NCBI GenBank assembly: GCA_014189895.1
Contig: BJFQ01000014.1
Location: forward strand, 1-32,269
Origin: Acidobacteriota bacterium
GTDB lineage: Bacteria; Acidobacteriota; Holophagae; Holophagales; Holophagaceae
Direction of reading: 5' to 3'
DNA length: 32,269 bases
Shown here: in pieces, positions 1-7,510 of the stretch
Numbering within the stretch: position 1 is the first letter of the stretch
How the letters are laid out: the number at the start of each line of letters is the position of its first letter
The notes under the pieces: generated by a model
What the model was told of the DNA's origin: nothing
The model's input: only the letters and a program-made list of their open reading frames with translations
The model's database searches: none
Position numbers and translations under genes: made by a program

Positions 1-615
1 CACGGCTATAAAACCACAGGAAGGCCCACTGACATTCCTTTAAATTTAGTCTTCATGGGCATGGGAGAACCCCTCCACAATCTAAACCATGTCATGAAAA
101 GCTTCCAGCTTTTAAGTCATCCCAAGGGGCTCGGTATTGCCGCCAAGCGCATTACGCTATCAACCTCTGGATTAGTTCCGGGTATTGATCGATTAGGTAC
201 CTTTCCCTCCCGACCAAAGCTTGCGATTTCTCTCAATGGTTCTCAGGATGATTACCGATCCAAGATAATGCCGGTCAATCGAGTTTGGAATCTATCCGCG
301 CTGAAAGAATCTATTCTAAGATTCCCTTTGGGTCCTCGAGAGTGGGTCACTCTTGAATACGTCTTACTCAAAGATGCAACCGATCGACCTTCGGACATGC
401 AAGGACTACTCCGTTTTGCCAAAGATATCCCATGTAAAATCAACCTAATCCCTTTCAATCCCCACGAAGGATCGGGGTTTGAAACTCCTAGTGATTCTCG
501 TATTTCTCAATGCTGTCAAATCCTTGCTAAAACGGGCTTGATTGTGAGTGTGCGCCGATCTCGGGGTCAAGACATTGCGGGAGCGTGTGGTCAACTTGTT
601 CGAGAAGAAGATTGA
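1..615 (+). CDS. rlmN: 23S rRNA/tRNA adenine-C2 methyltransferase RlmN, 3' part
   Basis: Radical-SAM enzyme that methylates C2 of A2503 in 23S rRNA and A37 in some tRNAs. The frame is open from base 1, so the 5' part, including the 4Fe-4S CxxxCxxC site, lies outside the window; 204 residues are visible. The stretch LVFMGMGEPLHN near the start is the family's SAM-binding GEP motif. NLIPFNPHEGSGF and the C-terminal RRSRGQDIAGACGQL are also typical; the Cys in GACGQL (codon 586-588) corresponds to the mono-methylated catalytic cysteine (Cys355 in E. coli). The stop is followed after 41 bases by trmD on the same strand, making a small RNA-modification/ribosome cluster with rplS. Identification is firm; only the left end is missing. 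Confidence 0.95.
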   Translation, partial: HGYKTTGRPTDIPLNLVFMGMGEPLHNLNHVMKSFQLLSHPKGLGIAAKRITLSTSGLVPGIDRLGTFPSRPKLAISLNGSQDDYRSKIMPVNRVWNLSALKESILRFPLGPREWVTLEYVLLKDATDRPSDMQGLLRFAKDIPCKINLIPFNPHEGSGFETPSDSRISQCCQILAKTGLIVSVRRSRGQDIAGACGQLVREED

Positions 616-656
616 ATTAGACAGATCCCAAGGGAGATGGTGAAATCATCTTTAAG

Positions 657-1448
657 ATGCGATTCGACTGTTTAACTCTGTTTCCGGAATTCTTTGAGCT
701 AGCCAAGACAGGACTCACTGGAAAAGCCTTTAGAGAATTGGGTCATACGCTCACTGTTCATTCTCTTAGGCAATTTTCAGATAAAATCCACGGGCACGTT
801 GACGACACTCCTTTTGGCGGAGGCCCAGGGATGGTTTTACGTCCCGAGATTCTTTTGAGGGCCCTGCGTTCGATTCCTAAATCTTCTTCCTCGCGAGTGA
901 TCCACTTCTCACCCAAGGGAACACCGCTCACACATGACAAAATTCAGAGCCTCTTGAAATATGATCATCTTATTTTAATTGCGTCACGCTATGAAGGGGT
1001 GGATGAGCGAGCCCTACGGCTAGGAGTGGACGAAGAAATTAGTTTGGGTGATTTTGTGGTCAGCGGAGGAGAATTGCCTGCCCTCGTATTGATCGACGCC
1101 CTAGTCCGGTGGTTGCCTGGCGTGCTCGGCAATGATTTGTCAGCTTATGAAGACAGTTTTGTGCAAGGGCTTTTGGATCATCCCCACTACACTCGGCCTG
1201 AAGTTTTTGAAGGTCACTCGGTCCCTGAAGTTTTAGTATCCGGTGACCATGAAAAGATTCGACGTTGGCGACTCGAGAAAGCGATGAGAGAAACTCAACT
1301 CAAGCGACCCGATTTATGGACTTCATACTTACGGGAACGAATCTGTACTCAAGATCTCCAAACCCAATGGCTGGCTTGGTGTATCGAACATCCCGAAACA
1401 GAAGGCACACCTATGCCGAAAGGCTGGAGTGGGTGGCCACTTGTTTAA
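657..1448 (+). CDS. trmD: tRNA (guanine-37-N1)-methyltransferase TrmD
   Basis: SPOUT-class (trefoil knot) enzyme that transfers methyl from SAM to N1 of G37 in tRNAs reading CNN codons, preventing +1 frameshifting. The 263 residues match the usual length. Visible signatures: DDTPFGGGPGMV (49-60), the SAM-knot segments YEGVDER (112-118) and EISLGDFVVSGGELPA (127-142), and GLLDHPHYTRPEVFEGHSVP (171-190), where D174 is the likely general base (Asp169 in E. coli). No strong Shine-Dalgarno sequence sits next to the ATG, but no other in-frame start is better. In many bacteria trmD lies with rpsP, rimM and rplS; here only rplS follows and rlmN precedes. Confidence 0.97.
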   Translation: MRFDCLTLFPEFFELAKTGLTGKAFRELGHTLTVHSLRQFSDKIHGHVDDTPFGGGPGMVLRPEILLRALRSIPKSSSSRVIHFSPKGTPLTHDKIQSLLKYDHLILIASRYEGVDERALRLGVDEEISLGDFVVSGGELPALVLIDALVRWLPGVLGNDLSAYEDSFVQGLLDHPHYTRPEVFEGHSVPEVLVSGDHEKIRRWRLEKAMRETQLKRPDLWTSYLRERICTQDLQTQWLAWCIEHPETEGTPMPKGWSGWPLV

Positions 1449-1481
1449 TCAGGGATTCTGCCTCTTTATAGCCTTTTTTAA

Positions 1482-1509
1482 TTGATAATCCTAGGCATTG
1501 AGGTAAACT
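1482..1509 (+). promoter_or_regulatory. candidate sigma-70-type promoter for rplS
   Basis: TTGATA (1482-1487) and TAAACT (1504-1509) are separated by 16 bases, a reasonable -35/-10 pair in the trmD-rplS gap. It lies about 65 bases upstream of the rplS start and would give rplS its own transcript with a short leader. Seen by eye only; not proven. Confidence 0.4.
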
Positions 1510-1517
1510 GAATGTTC

Positions 1518-1569
1518 GGTCATTTTGACCTTTATGAGTCACGTTCCCCTGAGAACCTCTGACCAGGAG
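1518..1569 (+). promoter_or_regulatory. structured leader and RBS of rplS
   Basis: The untranslated region before rplS holds two small inverted repeats: GGTCA-TTT-TGACC (1518-1530) and GTTC-CCCTGA-GAAC (about 1543-1556). A good ribosome-binding site, AGGAG (1565-1569), lies 5 bases before the ATG. Ribosomal-protein leaders often bind the protein itself for feedback, and an L19 leader is known in Bacillus. I cannot show that this is homologous; the function is inference. Confidence 0.3.
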
Positions 1570-1574
1570 CTTAA

Positions 1575-1940
1575 ATGAGTAATATTGTGAATAAAATTGA
1601 AAAGGTCCTCCTTAAAAAAGGGCTACCGGAGATTACTCCCGGCGATACCGTGAAGGTTTTCGTCAAAGTTAAAGAAGGCGAAAAAGAACGCGTTCAGCTC
1701 TTTCAGGGTGTTGTCATTAGCTTGAAGGGTGATGGTATGCGCACCATGTTTACCGTTCGTAAAATTTCGAGCGGTGTAGGTGTGGAACGTATTTTTCCTC
1801 TTCACTCCCCGAGCATTGATAAATTAGAAGTTCTTAGAAGTGGAAAAGTCCGCCGAGCTAAGCTCTATTTCTTGCGAGAGAAATTAGGCAAATCTGGTCG
1901 ACTTAAAGAGCGGCAAGACGAAGGTTCTAGCGCTGAATAG
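1575..1940 (+). CDS. rplS: 50S ribosomal protein L19
   Basis: Large-subunit protein at the 30S-50S interface. The 121 residues fit the family (about 115-130). Hallmarks are the PGDTVKVFVKVKEGEKERVQLFQGVVI segment early on, VRKISSGVGVERIFPLHSP in the middle, and the basic KVRRAKLYFLR segment near the C-terminus. An AGGAG ribosome-binding site 5 bases upstream fixes the ATG. The gene has its own candidate promoter and leader. It ends only 5 bases from the stop of the oppositely oriented ubiD-like gene, leaving no room for a conventional terminator between them. Confidence 0.97.
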   Translation: MSNIVNKIEKVLLKKGLPEITPGDTVKVFVKVKEGEKERVQLFQGVVISLKGDGMRTMFTVRKISSGVGVERIFPLHSPSIDKLEVLRSGKVRRAKLYFLREKLGKSGRLKERQDEGSSAE

Positions 1941-1945
1941 TTTCC

Positions 1946-3415
1946 TTAGAAACCGTAATCAGACCATTGTTGCTTAACGCGCTTTTCAATCTCCTCCGGA
2001 AAAGCTAGGTCCTTAGGCCACTCTCTTTTAAATTGGTCGTGGATGGAATTCTTTCGTGTGGCATCAATTCCAACTTTACTTCCGAAAGCAAACCGATCCG
2101 ATGAATGATCAAGAGCATCGAGGGGACCCTCAGAAAAGAGGAAATCCCGCTTGGGGTCCACGTTGCTCGTTACCCGAAATAGGACTTCACCTAAATCGCT
2201 AACATTAATATCGTCATCTACGACGACGACACATTTAGAGAACATGAGTTGGCCGGTTCCCCAAATAGCATTCATGACTTTTTGAGGATGACCTGGGAAT
2301 TCTTTTTTGAGGCTGACGATCACAAGGTTATGGAATGCGCCAAAAGGTGGAAGATGCATGTCCTTTATTTCGGGGTGGACCATTTGAATTAAGGGGAGAA
2401 AAATACGTTCGGTGGCGAGACCTAAATAAGCATCTTCCATGGGGGGGCGGCCAACAATGGTGGCAGGATAAATAGGGTTTCTTTTCATGGTAATGGCGGT
2501 GACATGAATGACCGGATACTGATCCGCCAAGCTATAGTAGCCTGTGTGATCGCCGAAGGGTCCTTCAGCCTCTTTTTCTCCTGGATTTACATAACCTTCA
2601 ATGACAATTTCTGAGTCAGCGGGGACTTCTAAATCCTGAGTAATACATTTCACCATTTCCACGCCTTCTCGGCGTAAGAAACCCGCAAACATCATCTCAC
2701 TCAGAAAGGGAGGAAGAGGGGCCGAGGCTGCAAAAAGCAAACTAGGGTCTCCCCCGAGAGTAACGGCGACCGGCATCTTCTCGTTTTGATCATAGCCGTG
2801 ACGATTACGAGCTCCATCGTGATGGAGTTGAGTATGAAAACCTAGTCGGTGCGAATCTTTCTTTTGAAGACGATACAGTCCCGTATTACGGTGGCCCGTC
2901 TGTTTATTTTTGGTATGGGACATTCCAAATGTAATGTAGGGCCCTCCATCCTCGGGCCACGTAGTCAGAATGGGCAGAAGATCTAAGGAGGCCTCATCTC
3001 CCCTGTAAACAACTTCCTGGCAGGCTCCTGCCGAAACGGTTCGCGGCATCCACTCTCCGACTTCGGCAAGCAACGGAAGCTTGGCAAGCTTATCGAAGAA
3101 AGAAGTTCCTTGCTTGGGCATCGCTTCTTGAATGAGATATTTAATACGATCTGCAATGGCGTCGAGCCCTCGAGATTCTTGGTCGACGCCTAGCGCCATC
3201 TGAATTCGATGGGCACTTCCATACATGTTCATCAGAACGGGAATAGTATGACCTTTGGGTTTTTCAAATAAAAGTGCAGACCCCCCATGGGGAGACTTCA
3301 TTATTTTTTCTGCGATGGCGCCCATCTCAAGATAGGGATCTACTTCCACTCGAATTCGGTGCAATTCTTTTTGGCCTTCGAGGCGGCTTATAAAATCTTT
3401 AAGGTCTTTACCCAT
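1946..3415 (-). CDS. UbiD-family (prenylated-FMN) decarboxylase
   Basis: 489-residue member of the UbiD family, which uses prenylated FMN to decarboxylate aromatic or alpha,beta-unsaturated acids. The best-known member removes the carboxylate of 4-hydroxy-3-polyprenylbenzoate in ubiquinone synthesis, and relatives act in the futalosine menaquinone route. The protein is collinear with the family along its length: an N-terminal DLKDFISRLE segment, the central GPYITFGMSHTKNKQTGHRN region followed by GLYRLQ, and EAEGPFGDHTGYY, which contains the conserved Glu of the Arg-Glu-Glu catalytic network. GRPPMEDAYLG and the C-terminal region are also family-like. No ubiX flavin prenyltransferase or other quinone gene lies in the window, so the substrate cannot be assigned. 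It is transcribed divergently from rplU. Confidence 0.85.
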   Translation of the reverse strand: MGKDLKDFISRLEGQKELHRIRVEVDPYLEMGAIAEKIMKSPHGGSALLFEKPKGHTIPVLMNMYGSAHRIQMALGVDQESRGLDAIADRIKYLIQEAMPKQGTSFFDKLAKLPLLAEVGEWMPRTVSAGACQEVVYRGDEASLDLLPILTTWPEDGGPYITFGMSHTKNKQTGHRNTGLYRLQKKDSHRLGFHTQLHHDGARNRHGYDQNEKMPVAVTLGGDPSLLFAASAPLPPFLSEMMFAGFLRREGVEMVKCITQDLEVPADSEIVIEGYVNPGEKEAEGPFGDHTGYYSLADQYPVIHVTAITMKRNPIYPATIVGRPPMEDAYLGLATERIFLPLIQMVHPEIKDMHLPPFGAFHNLVIVSLKKEFPGHPQKVMNAIWGTGQLMFSKCVVVVDDDINVSDLGEVLFRVTSNVDPKRDFLFSEGPLDALDHSSDRFAFGSKVGIDATRKNSIHDQFKREWPKDLAFPEEIEKRVKQQWSDYGF

Positions 3416-3461
3416 ACCCCCTATTTTCTCACTCCTCTAGGGTCATAAGAGGACTTTTTAC

Positions 3462-3564
3462 TTGTCATCGGGTCAAATTTCTGAGATTCTATTAGACCTG
3501 CTTGGTACGAGGCCCTAAGCGCTTCCCTCGGAATGCCGCCTCCACGCCGGTTCAATTCGTGAGG
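3462..3564 (+). promoter_or_regulatory. rplU upstream region with weak promoter candidate and leader
   Basis: The 155-base gap between the divergent ubiD-like gene and rplU holds TTGTCA (3462-3467), with ATTCTA or TATTAG about 18-22 bases later as a poor -10 candidate. Downstream, CGAGG and CCTCG can pair around 3518-3540, enclosing a self-complementary AAGCGCTT. GAGG (about 3561-3564) is the ribosome-binding site. An L21 leader is known in Bacillus; homology here is not shown. Confidence 0.3.
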
Positions 3565-3570
3565 TTGTCT

Positions 3571-3876
3571 ATGTTCGCAGTTATCAAAACTGGTGGAAAG
3601 CAATATCGAGTATCCGAAGGTGACATTCTTCGCCTTGAACTTCTAGAAACCAAGGGCGCGGTTGAATTTAACCAGGTCCTAATGGTCGGGGATGGCGCTA
3701 AAGTTCAAATCGGGACGCCTCTCGTCCAAGGAGCTAAAGTCATGGGCGAAGTCATTCGCGATGGCAAAGCTAAGAAGGTCGTAGTCTATAAAAAGAAAAG
3801 AACGACCACCTATCAGCGCACCAAGGGTCACCGTCAGAATTTTTCTGAAGTTCGTATTAAAAGTATCAAATCATAA
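3571..3876 (+). CDS. rplU: 50S ribosomal protein L21
   Basis: Large-subunit protein that binds 23S rRNA. The start at MFAVIKTGGKQYRVSEGD is the canonical L21 N-terminus and follows a GAGG ribosome-binding site by 6 bases. An in-frame start 23 codons earlier (3502) would add a tail the family does not have. The 101 residues match the usual 100-105. The C-terminal KRTTTYQRTKGHRQNFSEV motif (YRRxxGHRQ in most species) is the rRNA-binding signature. rpmA follows after 14 bases, the very common rplU-rpmA-obgE order. Confidence 0.97.
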   Translation: MFAVIKTGGKQYRVSEGDILRLELLETKGAVEFNQVLMVGDGAKVQIGTPLVQGAKVMGEVIRDGKAKKVVVYKKKRTTTYQRTKGHRQNFSEVRIKSIKS

Positions 3877-3890
3877 TCGAGGAGTAAGCC

Positions 3891-4151
3891 ATGGCTACCA
3901 AAAAAGGCGCCGGATCGACTAGAAATGGGAGAGATTCCCAATCGAAGCGGTTAGGCGTTAAAGAATTCGGAGGAGAACTTGTCCCTGCCGGTTCCATCAT
4001 TGTTCGTCAACGAGGCACCAAGTTTAAAGCGGGCATCAATGTGGGGATGGGAACAGACCACACCCTTTTTGCAAAAGTTGACGGTAAAGTACGTTTTCAG
4101 GATAAAGGACAGCATGGTCGCTTCGTCCATGTCGATCCTCAGGATTCCTAA
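3891..4151 (+). CDS. rpmA: 50S ribosomal protein L27
   Basis: Large-subunit protein whose flexible N-terminal tail reaches the peptidyl-transferase centre. The 86 residues start [20 protein letters not shown], close to the common [16 protein letters not shown] form, so the mature N-terminus is encoded directly, without the cleaved extension of Firmicutes and Fusobacteria. A strong GAGGAG ribosome-binding site (3879-3884) lies 6 bases before the ATG. The gene forms a two-gene unit with rplU that ends at a clear terminator just downstream. Confidence 0.97.
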   Translation: MATKKGAGSTRNGRDSQSKRLGVKEFGGELVPAGSIIVRQRGTKFKAGINVGMGTDHTLFAKVDGKVRFQDKGQHGRFVHVDPQDS

Positions 4152-4168
4152 TCTCGCTCCATACATTC

Positions 4169-4206
4169 AATGCGCAATCCCGTTAAGGCGATTGCGCATT
4201 TTTTTT
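4169..4206 (+). terminator. intrinsic terminator after rpmA
   Basis: A perfect 11-base inverted repeat (AATGCGCAATC at 4169-4179, GATTGCGCATT at 4190-4200) with a 10-base loop runs straight into eight T residues (4199-4206). It closes the rplU-rpmA transcript. It ends only 11 bases before the obgE start codon, so obgE depends on read-through or on a promoter inside rpmA. Confidence 0.9.
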
Positions 4207-4217
4207 GATTCTCCTCT

Positions 4218-5237
4218 ATGTTTCTAGATCAAATACAAATTGAGGTCACCGCAGGTCACGGGGGGCCCGGGGCTACTAGTTTTCGAAGAGAGAAGTTTGC
4301 TCCCCAAGGCGGTCCTGATGGGGGAGATGGAGGCGAAGGAGGTTCTGTCTTTATCCGAGGCAATCGAAATCTCAATACGCTAAATCATTATCGAAATGCA
4401 CGCAAATTCTCAGCCGAGTCTGGGCACAAAGGCGAGGGATCTATGCGTAGCGGTAAGGCGGGTGAAGATATCTATTTAGATATGCCTCTAGGTGTGGTCT
4501 TGGTGGATAAAATGACAGGCAATAAAGTAGGAGAAATTTTAAGTCATGGAGAGACTTTATGCGTGGCGATAGGAGGTCGAGGGGGCCAGGGTAATGCTCG
4601 CTTTCGATCGAGTACCAATCGCGCACCTCGCCATCATCAACCAGGCGAACCTGGACAAGAATTCACGCTCGATATTGAACTTAAAATGATTGCTGATGTG
4701 GGCTTGGTCGGATTTCCCAACGCGGGGAAAAGTACCCTAGTGAGTCTTGTCAGTGCCGCCAAGCCCAAGATAGCCGACTATCCCTTTACCACCCTAGAGC
4801 CTCAGTTAGGGGTTGTCGACATCAAGCGCTTTGGCTCGGAAGCTACTGACGGCTTTGTGATTGCCGATATTCCAGGGTTGATTGAAGGCGCAGCCCAAGG
4901 AGCTGGACTAGGAATCAAGTTCCTCCGTCATATCGAACGTACACGTATGCTTATTCATATAGTCGATCTAAGCGATATCACGCGTCGACCCGACTTGGCC
5001 ATTGAGATCATTGAAAAAGAGCTCGAGGCCTTCAGTCGTCCGCTTTCGCAAAAAAAGGTATGGCTTGTTGGCAATAAAATGGATGCAGCACAGGATGATT
5101 CCAACATAAAATACTTTCAGCAAGCTTGTGAGAAAAGAAAGCAGCCCCCACGTCTAGTCAGTTGCGCTACAGGAGAAGGTATTCGGGAATTAATGCTTGC
5201 GATTTTCAAAGACATTCATGAGACGGATGTGCCCTGA
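4218..5237 (+). CDS. obgE: GTPase Obg (CgtA)
   Basis: Essential GTPase linked to 50S assembly and the stringent response. The 339 residues comprise the glycine-rich Obg fold (about 1-158, with GGPDGGDGGEGGSV and GGRGGQGNARF) and a G domain: Walker A GFPNAGKST (about 165-173), the YPFTT switch I region, DIPGLIEGA (G3) and NKMD (G4). The C-terminal OCT domain of Gram-positive Obg is absent, as in many Gram-negatives. The ATG has no recognisable Shine-Dalgarno sequence; the upstream bases are the terminator's T tract and TTCTCCTC. The stop TGA shares one base with the nadD start, so the two are probably translationally coupled. Confidence 0.97.
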   Translation: MFLDQIQIEVTAGHGGPGATSFRREKFAPQGGPDGGDGGEGGSVFIRGNRNLNTLNHYRNARKFSAESGHKGEGSMRSGKAGEDIYLDMPLGVVLVDKMTGNKVGEILSHGETLCVAIGGRGGQGNARFRSSTNRAPRHHQPGEPGQEFTLDIELKMIADVGLVGFPNAGKSTLVSLVSAAKPKIADYPFTTLEPQLGVVDIKRFGSEATDGFVIADIPGLIEGAAQGAGLGIKFLRHIERTRMLIHIVDLSDITRRPDLAIEIIEKELEAFSRPLSQKKVWLVGNKMDAAQDDSNIKYFQQACEKRKQPPRLVSCATGEGIRELMLAIFKDIHETDVP

Positions 5238-5815
5238 TGAAATCGCAATGTGTCGGTATATTTGGCGGCAGCTTCAATCCTCCCCATTTAGGACACCGTC
5301 GCTTAGCCGAACTTGCCTTACAACATCTTGACCTTCATGAACTTCGCATCATTCCGACCTTTACATCGCCCCACAAGGAGTCTGATCTTGTTTCAGCGAC
5401 TCAGCGACTCAAAATGGTGGAGTTGAATTTCCATGATATCGATCCAAGGGTAAGCATTTCTAAAATAGAAATTGATCGTTCCGAGCCTAGTTACACCTTA
5501 GATACCCTAAGGCGTCTTCGCGAAGAAGAACCTCATAACTCTTGGGTGCTGATCCTCGGTTCGGATGCATTGGTGGGCTTCAAGCAGTGGCATCATTGGG
5601 AGTCTATTTTGGCTCTATGCCACTTAGCCGTTGCCTCTAGGCCCGATAGTACTCCCTATGGGAATATGTCGATTCCCCATCAAGTGCTTCCTAGTACTGA
5701 ACTCCGTTGGTCAAGCCAGACTATACGAAATGAACTCCGGGAAGGTCGCACGCCCCAGGGGCTAAAGCCTGAGGTATTGTCTTTCGTTCTCGATGAAGGG
5801 CTTTACGCCTCATGA
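5237..5815 (+). CDS. nadD: nicotinate-nucleotide adenylyltransferase
   Basis: Forms nicotinic acid adenine dinucleotide from nicotinate mononucleotide and ATP in NAD synthesis. The 192 residues begin with the nucleotidyltransferase motif GIFGGSFNPPHLGH (about 8-21). They also contain TSPHK, the LGSDAL/F-x-x-W-x-x-W segment, and WSSQTIRNELREGR, equivalent to the usual ISSTxIR ATP-binding motif. The gene overlaps obgE by 1 base and rsfS by 4 (ATGA). The obgE-nadD-rsfS order is conserved across many bacteria. Confidence 0.96.
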   Translation: MKSQCVGIFGGSFNPPHLGHRRLAELALQHLDLHELRIIPTFTSPHKESDLVSATQRLKMVELNFHDIDPRVSISKIEIDRSEPSYTLDTLRRLREEEPHNSWVLILGSDALVGFKQWHHWESILALCHLAVASRPDSTPYGNMSIPHQVLPSTELRWSSQTIRNELREGRTPQGLKPEVLSFVLDEGLYAS

Positions 5816-6195
5816 CTCAGTCGCTATTATCGCTGCCGATCAGACTTCGTGGGGCTATAGAAGCCGCACAATCTAAAAAGTCTTTCCGGATTAAAGTATT
5901 AAATCTTCAGCCCCTCCAAGGCTTTGCAGATTTCATGATCTTTTTAGGGGGCGGAAGTGATCGTCAGAATCGAGCCATCGCTGACGCTATTTCAGAGCAT
6001 TTTAAAGATCTCGGGGAATACCCCCTAGCAGTCGAAGGAATGGAAGAAGGAAATTGGGTTGCACTCGATTTTGGCGATTTAGTTTTCCACGTTATGAATG
6101 AAGAGATACGTCGATTTTATGCCTTAGAAAACCTGTGGAAAGATGCCCCGAAAATCGAAATTCCCGAAGAAGTTCCTCCGAACCCATTAAACTAA
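5812..6195 (+). CDS. rsfS: ribosomal silencing factor RsfS (YbeB/Iojap family)
   Basis: Binds L14 on the 50S subunit and blocks subunit joining, lowering translation when nutrients are scarce. The 127 residues carry the family core: FADFMIFLGGGSDRQNRAIADAI, EGMEEGNWVALDFGDLVFHVM and RRFYALENLWKDAP. Translation is coupled to nadD through an ATGA overlap. The next gene starts 32 bases after the stop. Confidence 0.95.
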   Translation: MTQSLLSLPIRLRGAIEAAQSKKSFRIKVLNLQPLQGFADFMIFLGGGSDRQNRAIADAISEHFKDLGEYPLAVEGMEEGNWVALDFGDLVFHVMNEEIRRFYALENLWKDAPKIEIPEEVPPNPLN

Positions 6196-6227
6196 TAGAA
6201 AGCAAAGAAATCTTAAGAGGCCGACTA

Positions 6228-7481
6228 ATGACCGATATTATTAATCCTTTTGAAGCAATGCAAAATCGCCTCAAGCAGGCTGCCGATATTTACAAACTTG
6301 AAGATAACCTTTTTAAGGTCTTCATGGCTCCGGCCCGAAGCATGATCGTGAGCCTCCCTGTCCAGATGGATAGTGGAAAATGGGAAGTTTTCACGGGTTA
6401 CCGTGTACACCACAACACAGCTCGAGGTCCCGCAAAAGGCGGCATTCGTTATGATCTTCACGTCAATTTGGATGAAGTGAAAGCTTTAGCTGCATGGATG
6501 ACCTGGAAATGTGCGGTAGTTGACGTCCCTTTTGGTGGAGGAAAGGGAGGTATCCTCTGTGATCCTCGAACAATGAGCCAAGGAGAATTGGAACGATTAA
6601 CACGACGATATGTTTCTGAGATTATGGATATCATCGGTCCCGACCGAGACGTTCCAGCCCCCGATGTAGGTACCAATCAACAAACAATGGCATGGATCAT
6701 GGATACTTATTCCATGCATGTTCGCCATGCGGAAAAAGGCATTGTCACAGGGAAGCCACTTAGCCTTGGAGGATCCAGGGGCCGCTTGGAAGCTACGGGA
6801 CGAGGCATTTTGATTGTGGCACGTGAAGCTATGAGAAAAATGAACCGGACCCTAGAGGGCTCAACAGCGGTCATCCAAGGATTTGGAAACGTCGGTTCTC
6901 AAACTGCCCGACTAATGTGCGAAGCCGGTATCCAAGTGATTGCCGTGAGCGATATCAATGGTGCGATCGTAAATAAAAAAGGTATCAACATACCCGCTTT
7001 ACTCAAATATATAGAGAGCAATAAGGGGAGTATTATTGGATTCAAAGAATGCGATCCAATTGATCCTCAGGAAATGCTTACGTTAGAAACGGATATTTTA
7101 GTTCCAGCAGCTATTGAAAACCAAATTACCGAGGCCAACGCATCGAAGATCAGAGCTAAGGTCATCGTCGAAGGTGCTAATGGACCTACCACGCCTGCAG
7201 CTGATATGATTTTGCAAGATAAAAATATCTTAGTCGTCCCAGATATTCTCGCTAATTCTGGCGGAGTCACTGTAAGCTACTTCGAATGGGTGCAAAATCG
7301 TCAAGGCTTCTATTGGCGCGAACGAGAAGTAAATGAGCGTTTGACGGAGTATATGGTTCACGCCTTTGAAAGCGTGACCGCGACGCAAGAGAAATATAAG
7401 ACTAATCCGCGTATTGCAGCCTATATCCTAGCCCTTGATCGAGTGACAGAAGCCATGCACTATCGAGGTTTCTACGCTTAA
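6228..7481 (+). CDS. Glu/Leu/Phe/Val-type glutamate dehydrogenase
   Basis: Hexameric dehydrogenase that interconverts glutamate and 2-oxoglutarate plus ammonia. The start at MTDIINPFEAMQNRL is chosen because AAGAGG lies 7 bases upstream. An in-frame ATG at 6135 would overlap rsfS and add an unrelated tail. The resulting 417 residues match bacterial NAD-type GDHs. Visible features are the substrate/catalytic segment around GPAKGGIRY, the catalytic lysine in VPFGGGKGG, VPAPDVGT, the Rossmann motif GFGNVGSQ, and VEGANGPTTP followed by DILANSGGVTVSYFEW. Glutamate dehydrogenase is more likely than a leucine or phenylalanine enzyme on motif appearance, but cofactor and substrate are inferred. It could supply or drain glutamate for the nearby arginine operon. 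Confidence 0.9.
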   Translation: MTDIINPFEAMQNRLKQAADIYKLEDNLFKVFMAPARSMIVSLPVQMDSGKWEVFTGYRVHHNTARGPAKGGIRYDLHVNLDEVKALAAWMTWKCAVVDVPFGGGKGGILCDPRTMSQGELERLTRRYVSEIMDIIGPDRDVPAPDVGTNQQTMAWIMDTYSMHVRHAEKGIVTGKPLSLGGSRGRLEATGRGILIVAREAMRKMNRTLEGSTAVIQGFGNVGSQTARLMCEAGIQVIAVSDINGAIVNKKGINIPALLKYIESNKGSIIGFKECDPIDPQEMLTLETDILVPAAIENQITEANASKIRAKVIVEGANGPTTPAADMILQDKNILVVPDILANSGGVTVSYFEWVQNRQGFYWREREVNERLTEYMVHAFESVTATQEKYKTNPRIAAYILALDRVTEAMHYRGFYA

Positions 7482-7510
7482 ATCTCGATTTCCTGAAGTT
7501 CGGAATCTCT

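Noticed and set aside
3979-4227. 82-codon plus-strand frame across rpmA, the terminator and the obgE start
   Set aside because: It runs through the terminator stem out of frame with the conserved L27 protein and has no motif.
6135-6227. Earlier start for the glutamate dehydrogenase
   Set aside because: It overlaps rsfS and encodes unrelated sequence; AAGAGG 7 bases before 6228 marks the real start.
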